Below are positions 56,851 through 64,000 of a DNA stretch of 64,000 bases, piece after piece. Every line of letters begins with the position of its first letter. Positions within the stretch are counted from its first letter, which is position 1. Location of the stretch: NCBI GenBank assembly GCA_947489665.1, contig CANLEH010000004.1:1-64000 (forward strand), written 5' to 3'. Below the pieces are notes generated by a model, which was not told the DNA's origin, did not search any database, and saw only the letters and a list, made by a program, of their open reading frames with translations. Both the position numbers and the translations under genes were made by a program. This stretch comes from an uncultured Roseicyclus sp. (GTDB taxonomy: Bacteria > Pseudomonadota > Alphaproteobacteria > Rhodobacterales > Rhodobacteraceae).

Positions 56851-57703
56851 ACCCGCAATTCCTGCTCCGGTCGTGCTGATTGGCGCGGCGCGTTCGGGCA
56901 CAAAGTATCTGCGCGACGTGCTGAACGCATCCGGTGCGTTGGCGCGAGTCCCGTATGACGTCAATTACATCTGGCGCTTTGGGCAGAAGGATTTGCCCCA
57001 TGACCATCTGGACCCCGCCACGCTGACCGAAAAGCAGCGGCGGTTCATCCGGCGCGAGCTGGCGCGACTTTCAAAACGAAAGGGAACCGAGGCAATCCTT
57101 GAGAAAACGGTTTCGAACACACTCAGGGTCCCGTTCGTAGAGGCCGTCCTGCCGGGCGCGCGTTACGTGCACCTTATTCGCGATGGGCGCGACGTGACCG
57201 AAAGCGCGATGCGGCTTTGGCAGGCGCCACCGGACTGGAGAGCGCTTTGGACGAAACTGCGGGCGTTGCCGCTGGCGAACTTGGGCTATGTGGCGTGGTT
57301 TGCGAAGAACTTCCTGCGTGGACGGGCCAAAGGCCGCCAGGGCGGCAGCATTTGGGGCCCGCGCTTCAAAGGGGCGGCTGAAATGGCCAAAACCGCTCCG
57401 CTTGCCGACATATGTGCCACTCAATGGGCCGTATCGGTGGAGACGGCTCATGCCGATCTGGCCAACATCCCGTCCGACCGGGTCTTCGAGATCCGGTACG
57501 AGGACCTTGTCGCTGGGACCGAGGCGCTTGAAGCTTTGATCGACTGGTTGGGCCTGCCCGATGCAGATGCCGTGCTTGCACGTCACGCCGCTGAACTGCG
57601 TCCGCCCCGCCCGGCCAAGTGGTGCGAGCTGCCTGACACGGACCGTTCCGCTATCACCCGCATTACCGCCCCGGTGTTGGGACGCTTGGGGTACTGCCCA
57701 TGA
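56843..57703 (+). CDS. Sulfotransferase 1
   Basis: 286 residues. The PAPS 5'-phosphosulfate loop is VLIGAARSGTKYL (11-23) and the 3'-phosphate motif is HLIRDGRDVTES. No membrane segment seen. Likely transfers sulfate to the glycan or a lipid acceptor. It overlaps both neighbours, so it belongs to the polysaccharide operon. Confidence 0.85.
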   Translation: MTEPAIPAPVVLIGAARSGTKYLRDVLNASGALARVPYDVNYIWRFGQKDLPHDHLDPATLTEKQRRFIRRELARLSKRKGTEAILEKTVSNTLRVPFVEAVLPGARYVHLIRDGRDVTESAMRLWQAPPDWRALWTKLRALPLANLGYVAWFAKNFLRGRAKGRQGGSIWGPRFKGAAEMAKTAPLADICATQWAVSVETAHADLANIPSDRVFEIRYEDLVAGTEALEALIDWLGLPDADAVLARHAAELRPPRPAKWCELPDTDRSAITRITAPVLGRLGYCP

Positions 57704-58854
57704 GCCCCATGAATGTTCCTTTCTTCCGCCCCTCTATCGGCGAGGCCGAGATCGAGGCTGTAACCGCCGCCATGCGGTCGGGGTGGCTGACCACGGGGCC
57801 CAATGCCGCCGCTTTCGAGACCGAGCTGGCCGAGGCCTTGGGCGATGGTACGTTGACAGTGGCGGTCAATTCGGCGACTGCCGCGCTGCATTTGGGGCTC
57901 GACGCGCTGGGTGTGGTGGCAGGCGACGAGGTGATCGTTCCCACGCTCACCTTCACCGCGACCGCCGAGGTCGTGCGCTATTTGGGAGCCACGCCTGTCT
58001 TCGTGGACATGGACCCCGCCACTCTGTGCCTAGACATGGCAGCGCTTGAGGCCGCAATAACACCCAAAACGCGGGTCATCATGCCGGTGCATTTTGCGGG
58101 GTATCCCTGTGACATGGTGGCACTGCGCCGCGTTGCAGACTCCCACGGCCTCAAGATCCTCGACGATGCGGCCCATGCGCTGCCGTCACAGGCGGGCAAT
58201 GCCACCATCGGAAGCCCCGCCGCCGGGGCCGACGCCACAGCGCTGAGTTTCTATGCCAACAAAACGATGACCACCGGTGAGGGCGGCGCATTGACGACCG
58301 CCGATCCCGAGATCGCCCGCCGCGCTCGGGTCATGCGGCTCCACGGTATCGATCGGGACGTGTTCAACCGTTTCACCGATGTGAAAGCCTCGTGGATCTA
58401 CGATGTCGTGGAACCGGGGTTCAAATATAACCTCACCGACATGGCCGCCGCCCTTGGCCGCGTGCAACTGCGCCAAATCGAAGCCTTCCGTGCCGCGCGC
58501 ACTGCACGCGTTGCGCGATACGATGCCGCGCTTGCGGACCTGCCGCTGACACTGCCGCCCCATGCACCGGACGGCAGCCTGCATTCCTGGCACCTTTATA
58601 TCGTGCAGGTCCAAGACGATGCTCCCGTCGAGCGCAACACGCTTATCGACGAGCTCAACGCGCGGGGCATTGGAACGTCCGTCCATTATCGGCCCCTTCA
58701 CCAGATGAGTGTCTGGAAACCGTACAGCGTGGGGCGGACCTTTCCTGTAGCCGACGCCTACTTCGAGCGTTGTGTGACGCTTCCGCTTTTCATGGCGATG
58801 ACGGAAGCTGAACAGGAGTACGTCATTGCCGCGCTGCGCGAGCTGTTGGGATGA
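57700..58854 (+). CDS. DegT/DnrJ/EryC1-family sugar aminotransferase
   Basis: 384 residues: MNVPFFRPSIGEAEIEAV, SGWLTTGP, and the PLP Lys K188 in FYANKTMTTGEGG; D156 (LDDAAHA) contacts the cofactor. It would aminate a nucleotide keto-sugar, adding a second amino sugar to the repeat unit. Only one 4-keto donor enzyme (CapE) is in the window, so its substrate is unclear. Confidence 0.9.
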   Translation: MSPMNVPFFRPSIGEAEIEAVTAAMRSGWLTTGPNAAAFETELAEALGDGTLTVAVNSATAALHLGLDALGVVAGDEVIVPTLTFTATAEVVRYLGATPVFVDMDPATLCLDMAALEAAITPKTRVIMPVHFAGYPCDMVALRRVADSHGLKILDDAAHALPSQAGNATIGSPAAGADATALSFYANKTMTTGEGGALTTADPEIARRARVMRLHGIDRDVFNRFTDVKASWIYDVVEPGFKYNLTDMAAALGRVQLRQIEAFRAARTARVARYDAALADLPLTLPPHAPDGSLHSWHLYIVQVQDDAPVERNTLIDELNARGIGTSVHYRPLHQMSVWKPYSVGRTFPVADAYFERCVTLPLFMAMTEAEQEYVIAALRELLG

Positions 58855-59525
58855 AACGGTCGGTCGACATCATGGCTGCGGTAGTGGCCCTTTTTTTGAC
58901 CGCGCCACTTCTACTGATCGGCATCATCGGGATCAAAGTTACAAGCCCCGGTCCGATGCTTTACCGCGCAAAGCGGGTGGGAAAGGGCGGTACCCTTTTT
59001 GAGATGCTAAAATTGCGGTCCATGCATGTCACGGATGGTGGGCCGGTTATCACATCTCGAGGAGACTCTCGCATTTTTGCTTGGGGCCGTTTCCTGCGTG
59101 CCTCGAAGATCGACGAGTTGCCTCAGCTTTTCAACGTGCTTCGGGGCGATATGTCAGTGGTGGGCCCCCGCCCCGAAGACCCCGCCATCGTGCACGCCGC
59201 GTATGAGCCTTGGATGATGGAGACGCTCGACGTGCGTCCTGGCCTGACAAGTCCAGGGTCGGTCTATTACTACATGAACAGCGAGGACCTCATCGACGAT
59301 GCTGATCCCGAGGGCAGCTATATTCGCGACCTCCTGCCGATGAAACTTGCCGTCGAGCGCGTTTATATCGACCGCGCCACAGTGCTGAGCGACATTCAGG
59401 TGATTTTTCAGACTGCTTGGGCCGTAGTGGCCGTGGCAACCAGCCTTCCAGGGCCTGCTGCCAGTGCCGACATTCCTGCCGCTCGGGTGTATCTCGCCGG
59501 TTCCAAGCTTGATTCAGCGCAATGA
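58851..59525 (+). CDS. Initiating phosphoglycosyl transferase (bacterial sugar transferase)
   Basis: 224 residues. One re-entrant N-terminal helix (IMAAVVALFLTAPLLLIGII), then GPMLYRAKRVGKGG, ASKIDELPQLFNVLRGDM (catalytic Asp-Glu) and SVVGPRPEDP. It transfers a sugar phosphate to undecaprenyl phosphate on the cytoplasmic face and starts the glycan. PglC/WcaJ-like, short form. ATGA overlaps on both sides. Confidence 0.93.
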   Translation: MKRSVDIMAAVVALFLTAPLLLIGIIGIKVTSPGPMLYRAKRVGKGGTLFEMLKLRSMHVTDGGPVITSRGDSRIFAWGRFLRASKIDELPQLFNVLRGDMSVVGPRPEDPAIVHAAYEPWMMETLDVRPGLTSPGSVYYYMNSEDLIDDADPEGSYIRDLLPMKLAVERVYIDRATVLSDIQVIFQTAWAVVAVATSLPGPAASADIPAARVYLAGSKLDSAQ

Positions 59526-60694
59526 AAATCCTGATCACCCACCGCTACTACTGGCCTGACACCCCGCCTTTTGCCGCGATCCTGCGGCAGATGGCACTCG
59601 GCTTTTCCGAAATGGGGCACGAGGTTTCAGTGTTTTCGTCCAAGCCCTCCTATCGCGAGAGGGCAACCATCGACGGGATCGAGGATGGCCGGGTCGCGGT
59701 CCGGCGCATTGGCACGTTCCCTGAAAAACAAAGCGGAGCATTGCTACGAGGCCTCAACGCATTGCTCTATTCGCTGGCCGCGTTTGTTTTTGTTTTCCGT
59801 TCGCGGGCGGATGTTGTGCTGGCCTCCACCTTTCCGCCGGTATTGGCAGGCGTGGCCGTAAGCCTTGCGGCAAAGCTTTCCGGCGCACACTTTGTCTACC
59901 ACATGATGGATGTTCACCCTGAAGTGTCTGAAAACAGTGGCGGGATCATGGGCAAGAGTCCCGTCGCCGCGCTATTCCGCTGGCTGGACAATGGCACGCT
60001 CAGACGTGCAGCAAAAATCGTGGTCTTGTCAGAGGACATGGCCGATACGCTGCGCGCGCGAGGGATAGGGCCGCTTGATATCGAAGTGATCAACAATTTT
60101 GAGTTGGGGGAAGGCACACTCCAAGCCCCAGTGCCACCGACGGAGCCTTCCGCTAAGCCGCCGCACTTCATCTTTGCTGGCAATATGGGCCGCTTTCAGC
60201 AAGTCCCACTCTTGGTTGAAGGTCTCGCCGCCGCATTCGAAGCTCGACCGGAGGCGCGGCTAACGCTGCTAGGTGACGGGGTAGTCGTACCCGAACTCAA
60301 AGCACGCTATGCGAACCATCCACAGATAGAGTTCCTTCCCTTTTGCCCATTCGAAGAGGCTCAAAAAATCATCGTGGCGGCGCGAGTTGGGCTTGTTTCA
60401 CTGGCGCCGGGCATTTTCCGCACGTCCAATCCCTCAAAGGTGCTCACATATACGGGTCAGGGGCTTGCTATTTTGGCTCTTGTCGAACCGCAAAGCAGCC
60501 TGTCGCGAGACATCAATTCATCGGGCATTGGCCGAGCCACCCGCGCTATGAGTGTCGAGGCCGTCGCAGAAGCCGCGCTCGCCCTCATCGATTCACCTCC
60601 CTCTGCCGCGACCATCGCCGCTTGGCATGCCGAAAACGGCAGCCGATCAGCTGCACTCGCCAAATGGAGACACTTGCTCGGGGCCTTGGGCTGA
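59522..60694 (+). CDS. GT4 glycosyltransferase, WbuB-like
   Basis: 390 residues: ILITHRYYWPDTPPFAA, GLNALLYSLAAFVF-type region, and GNMGRFQQVPLLVEG with a C-terminal PSKVLTYTGQGLAILAL. The layout fits WbuB, a family linked to L-FucNAc transfer, agreeing with the neighbouring FucNAc genes. It is cotranscribed with the sugar transferase. A 268-nt gap follows, with only short frames of doubtful worth. Confidence 0.85.
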   Translation: MKILITHRYYWPDTPPFAAILRQMALGFSEMGHEVSVFSSKPSYRERATIDGIEDGRVAVRRIGTFPEKQSGALLRGLNALLYSLAAFVFVFRSRADVVLASTFPPVLAGVAVSLAAKLSGAHFVYHMMDVHPEVSENSGGIMGKSPVAALFRWLDNGTLRRAAKIVVLSEDMADTLRARGIGPLDIEVINNFELGEGTLQAPVPPTEPSAKPPHFIFAGNMGRFQQVPLLVEGLAAAFEARPEARLTLLGDGVVVPELKARYANHPQIEFLPFCPFEEAQKIIVAARVGLVSLAPGIFRTSNPSKVLTYTGQGLAILALVEPQSSLSRDINSSGIGRATRAMSVEAVAEAALALIDSPPSAATIAAWHAENGSRSAALAKWRHLLGALG

Positions 60695-60962
60695 TGCGTG
60701 GGCCCCTTTATGCTTTACGTGAACCGACCTTTGCAGCCACAAAGAAAGACCTATCTTCGTGACCGACACCGAAAATCGCCGGCAAGCTGTTCGCTGTGAA
60801 AATCAGACTCGCTTTCGGCTGGCACGTTTTGCGTTGCGCCCCGTTTCCTATTTCGAAAAGTCTGGGCGATGCGCTGCGGGCACCCTACCAACGATGCTGC
60901 AAAAAGGTCTGCGGCATTTGTGGCTACAATTGAATTTCGCCCGGTTGAGTGGTCCTTGATCC

Positions 60963-61736
60963 ATGGCCAACTTTCTTACAAGACACCCGGCGCCCCTCCG
61001 CTCTGTCTGGCGGCGCATCCACGGACCGCTCAATTCGAGGATGTTCCAAACGCTCCACGTCAATGAATTTCCAAAATGTGGCGGAACATGGCTGTGCAAA
61101 GTATTGGCCCAAGGATTGGGCTGGCGCTTCGACGATAATGCGTATCCATGGTTCGGAAACTCGCTGATCAAACACCACCGACTAACACTGCCGGGGATCC
61201 AGCCCAAAAGGGTCATCACTTTGGTGCGGGACCCGCGTGACGTGGCGGTGTCCTTCTTTCACTATAGCCGCTCTCTCAAAAGCGACAGTGCGTTCAATTC
61301 GGGGATCGTGGCCCTAATGGCCGAAGACGTCTTCAAAGCGGAGCAATCTGAAGAAGAGGCGCTTGAAAGGTTTGTCACGCACATGGTCAAGGATCCGGTC
61401 TTTCCGCGCTTCACATGGGGCCAATTCTATGGCCATGCAGCCCGTGAAGGCAGCCACTTCGTGCGGTATGAAGACCTGCGCGCTGATACGTTCGGCACAT
61501 TGGTTCGTGCATGTGAGGCTTTGGGCCAGAGCTTCGATCCCGCCAAGCTCCAATCCGCCGTGGCCGCCCATGATATCGGGCGCGTCCTGGCTGCGCGCGA
61601 GGACGGTGACGATCCTAGGAAATACTTCGTCCGCAGTGGCAAAGTGGGCGAGGGAATGGAAGTGCTGTCTCGCCGGTCACTGAAGCAAATCGAAGCCGAT
61701 GCAGGGACCCTTTTGCAGCGATTTGGTTATCAATGA
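60963..61736 (+). CDS. Sulfotransferase 2
   Basis: 257 residues. PSB loop FPKCGGTWL (36-44), 3' motif LVRDPRDVAVSFFHYSRS, and FVRYEDLRADTFGTL. It differs from sulfotransferase 1 in length and motifs, so it is not a duplicate. Probably sulfates the glycan. Its end overlaps the flippase-like gene (ATGA). Confidence 0.88.
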   Translation: MANFLTRHPAPLRSVWRRIHGPLNSRMFQTLHVNEFPKCGGTWLCKVLAQGLGWRFDDNAYPWFGNSLIKHHRLTLPGIQPKRVITLVRDPRDVAVSFFHYSRSLKSDSAFNSGIVALMAEDVFKAEQSEEEALERFVTHMVKDPVFPRFTWGQFYGHAAREGSHFVRYEDLRADTFGTLVRACEALGQSFDPAKLQSAVAAHDIGRVLAAREDGDDPRKYFVRSGKVGEGMEVLSRRSLKQIEADAGTLLQRFGYQ

Positions 61737-62890
61737 GCCGGCTCCTGCTCTCCGGCGTCTATGTCGGCGCGAGCTTTGGCGCTTCGATCTTGATCGTGGT
61801 CTTGATTGTGCGCGACGCATCCGAGGCTGAAAGGGCGGCATTTTTTCTGTATCAGGCGGTGTATTTCCCACTCTTCACGTTGCTGTCGCAGTCCAAGATG
61901 CTGATGATGTTTCGTGCAGATGGCCAGCGCCAAGGTGTGCTTGCGATAGATTTCGGAGCCTTTGTGTTGGCGCTGATCGCGTTAGCGGCCCTAGGACGCA
62001 CAGGCTATTTCGAACCGTTGGATATTTTGCTCTATTCTGCCGCGCTCCCGCTCTCTTTTTGGGGAACAACTGGGCTTGCCCAAATTCAATATGATGCGAG
62101 CTCCCGGCTTTCGCCCATCATCCCCATCCTTACCGCGTTCGCACGGGTTAGTGCTTGTTGCGGAGCGATAGCGCTCGGTTGGACGCCCGCGGTCAGCTTC
62201 TTGGCCGCCGCGCTGGCTTGGTATGTAGTCCCGGCTGCCGGACAAAGACTTCTGCGGCAGCGGGTTCAGGTGTCGGTGCGTGAAATGCGCAATAGTCATC
62301 CCACCTCGGCTCGTGATTGGGTGCCAGTACTCTTTTTTGTTGGGGTTGGCAGTCTGTCCTTTCAATGGGATCGATTGCTCTACTCGCAAATCCCTGCACC
62401 CGAACTCATTGCGACAACTGGTGCGTTGATGACATGGGCGCTCTCGCCGGTTTCCACCTTTTTCGCCACGATCTTCCGCGCCGACGCGCGAGACATCTTT
62501 TCCAACCCGAACCGCCATCAGACAGCATTCGATACAAGAGGCTATCTACGACGTGTCATGATCTTTGCTGGCGGAGCTGCGCTTTATGCCGCATGCGTAG
62601 GTGCCTTTTGGATCCCGCTGAATGCTTTAGCGTTCCCGTTTCTCGAGGCGCCAGTATGGTGGTTTTGGCTTCTTGTAACTGCAATCGTCCTTGACCGCGC
62701 CGGACACATGCTTGTCTATACCTGCAACGCATCGCACGTTTATCGACGCGCTGCTTTGGTCAAGGTTACCTTGATTACTGCGGCAGTCTTTGCGTACTTG
62801 CATTCCGGAAACGACGGTATTGCTTTAGCCTACAGCCTCTATACAGCTGTGGCCGGAGCGTATCTGGTGATACTCCTAAGATGGAGATAG
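61733..62890 (+). CDS. Multi-pass membrane protein, likely Wzx-type flippase
   Basis: 385 residues with about ten hydrophobic segments, no large soluble part. Length and position between the sulfotransferase and a polymerase-like gene fit an oligosaccharide flippase of the MATE/PST superfamily; sequence similarity is too weak for more. It may also be a general transporter. The next gene begins 5 nt later. Confidence 0.6.
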   Translation: MSRLLLSGVYVGASFGASILIVVLIVRDASEAERAAFFLYQAVYFPLFTLLSQSKMLMMFRADGQRQGVLAIDFGAFVLALIALAALGRTGYFEPLDILLYSAALPLSFWGTTGLAQIQYDASSRLSPIIPILTAFARVSACCGAIALGWTPAVSFLAAALAWYVVPAAGQRLLRQRVQVSVREMRNSHPTSARDWVPVLFFVGVGSLSFQWDRLLYSQIPAPELIATTGALMTWALSPVSTFFATIFRADARDIFSNPNRHQTAFDTRGYLRRVMIFAGGAALYAACVGAFWIPLNALAFPFLEAPVWWFWLLVTAIVLDRAGHMLVYTCNASHVYRRAALVKVTLITAAVFAYLHSGNDGIALAYSLYTAVAGAYLVILLRWR

Positions 62891-62894
62891 ACCA

Positions 62895-64000
62895 GTGAAC
62901 GTAGCTCGAGTGAAATTTCCTTTGCTAAGAAGGTCTTCCCGCGTTGTCTCGCCGCTGGTCATATTGATTTTTGCCGCGACCGCATTCGAGCTGATGGTAC
63001 GGCTACCCTACGTAGCGTACGTAATGAATTCTGCGACAACTGGGAACGCAGTGCGGGTTCATTTTTTTTCCGTCTATGACCCGGTGGACGTCATCTTTAT
63101 TGGGCTCAGCCTACTGGCGTGTGCTGTTATGCTCATGGCCCTAATCGTGCTCGTCATGCGCCCGGTTTACAGTGTTCCGTCTGTCGGCTTTGACCTGCCG
63201 CGTATTTCTGCCGGGATATACGTCATAGCTGCTGCAGTATTCCTGGCCTCTTTCGCGGCTGTGCTGATGGTGGGAAGCCAAGCACTGCTTGAAGCCTTCT
63301 CGTCAAAACGGTCGGAACTGGGGGAGAGGGGGCTCTTATGGGCGCTTCTGAAGGTCGCGGTCTTCATGCACCTGGTGTGCTGCCTGCTTTATATTCGTGC
63401 AGTCCAGACAGGACGGACATTTGACAAAGTGCTTTTTTGGGCCAGCCTGGTAACCCTCTGTTCGACGACGTTGGTTTTTTCCCAGCGCGCTATTTTGATT
63501 AGCTTCGTAATTGAGATGATCTACATTCAGCTACTGTTGGGGACATTTCGTCTACGGCGAATTTTCCTTATTGGACTGCTCGTTGCCGCAGTCCTTGTGG
63601 CAGTCTCGGCGTTGCGCCCCGGGGTCCAGTTCGCCAGTATTTGGGAGGGTCTGCTCTTCGGCGCCGAGCGGATAGTGTATTCGCGCTATTTCTTCGACTT
63701 CGCCAAACTCGGGACGGTGTTTCTCTGGGACAGCGAGACGACTTGGCTCGGTCCGGTCTCAGTGGGCTTTCTGTTCGAGCCGTTCCTCGGCGATCGGGTG
63801 ATCTTTTACAAAGAAATCGGTCCGATTATCGCGTCGGAAGCCTATCTCTACCGCACTGAGAATGGCATTACGCCTGGCGCGTATCTCGAGGCAATTCTGT
63901 CTTTCGGTGTAGTGGGCGGAGTCCTCTTTCTCAGCCTTGCGATTGCTAGTTTTCTGGCGCTGGAGAAGAGGATTATCACCGGCTGTTTCCAATCGATAGG
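62895..64000 (+). CDS. Wzy/O-antigen-polymerase-like membrane protein (partial)
   Basis: A frame from GTG 62895 stays open for 368 codons to the window end. It has at least eight hydrophobic segments, including VSPLVILIFAATAFELM and FIGLSLLACAVMLMALIVLV. The pattern of helices with a large polar loop near residues 265-320 fits a Wzy-type polymerase or ligase. The stop lies outside. RBS: GGAG 9 nt upstream. Confidence is limited by the low conservation of such proteins. Confidence 0.6.
   Translation, partial: MNVARVKFPLLRRSSRVVSPLVILIFAATAFELMVRLPYVAYVMNSATTGNAVRVHFFSVYDPVDVIFIGLSLLACAVMLMALIVLVMRPVYSVPSVGFDLPRISAGIYVIAAAVFLASFAAVLMVGSQALLEAFSSKRSELGERGLLWALLKVAVFMHLVCCLLYIRAVQTGRTFDKVLFWASLVTLCSTTLVFSQRAILISFVIEMIYIQLLLGTFRLRRIFLIGLLVAAVLVAVSALRPGVQFASIWEGLLFGAERIVYSRYFFDFAKLGTVFLWDSETTWLGPVSVGFLFEPFLGDRVIFYKEIGPIIASEAYLYRTENGITPGAYLEAILSFGVVGGVLFLSLAIASFLALEKRIITGCFQSI

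Noticed and set aside
60759-60959. 66-residue frame between the glycosyltransferase and sulfotransferase 2
   Set aside because: GTG start without ribosome site, no recognisable family, Arg-rich; likely non-coding.

Overview
The window is chromosomal DNA of a marine-type alphaproteobacterium, most likely Rhodobacteraceae (Roseobacter group). This rests on recognised protein families, not on a database search: an L3 with an Ala/Glu-rich tail, a BztABCD amino-acid importer, an ATP12-type assembly factor, a LuxR/LuxI pair close to the alpha operon, and GC-rich coding DNA with frequent ATGA stop/start overlaps.

Region 1 (1-26200) is the tuf-S10-spc-alpha ribosomal protein superoperon, on the plus strand, in canonical gene order but interrupted at least four times. 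A membrane protein gene lies between tuf and rpsJ. A metallo-beta-lactamase-fold enzyme, an SLC13/RCK permease, a DUF805 protein and a small secreted protein lie between rplW and rplB. Eight cargo genes lie between rplP and rpmC: a hypothetical protein, a DinB-like protein, a lysozyme-like enzyme, a 2OG oxygenase, a methyltransferase, a membrane protein, a hemerythrin and a low-GC nuclease-like protein. A single STAS-like gene lies between rpmD and rplO. Rho-independent terminators close rplW, rplP and rpmD. Near-identical sigma70-type promoters (TTGCCA or TTGCGG, 17 nt, TATACG) restart transcription before rpsJ, rpmC and rplO, so the superoperon looks split into separately promoted modules.

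Region 2 (26200-32050) holds a quorum-sensing pair (luxR-luxI) with a perfect palindrome over the luxR promoter, an unlisted 55-residue reading frame facing away from luxR, and a 32-bp perfect palindrome after luxI. Housekeeping genes follow: rarA, crcB, an RluC-type synthase, a HAD phosphatase and an ATP12 homologue. Region 3 (32280-36930) is the bztABCD glutamate/glutamine/aspartate/asparagine transporter.

Region 4 (36955-47980) is mostly on the minus strand: a SixA-like phosphatase, a ferredoxin-like protein, argB, engB, a MOSC protein, yidC, then a degenerate GGDEF-EAL protein and ttcA. Two plus-strand genes (a lipoprotein and a DUF900 hydrolase) follow, then yidD-rnpA-rpmH and DUF523. 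The usual rpmH-rnpA-yidD-yidC block is split by about 4 kb of insertions. Region 5 (48127-51718) encodes a TVP38-type membrane protein, a MerA-like flavoprotein and an orphan histidine kinase.

Region 6 (51765-64000) begins at tRNA-Arg(ACG). About 0.9 kb without convincing genes is followed by a surface polysaccharide locus: a three-enzyme UDP-L-FucNAc pathway (CapE/CapF/CapG type), a FkbM-like protein, a DegT aminotransferase, an initiating phosphoglycosyl transferase, a WbuB-like glycosyltransferase, two sulfotransferases, a flippase-like protein and a polymerase-like frame that runs off the window. The set suggests a FucNAc-containing, possibly sulfated glycan.
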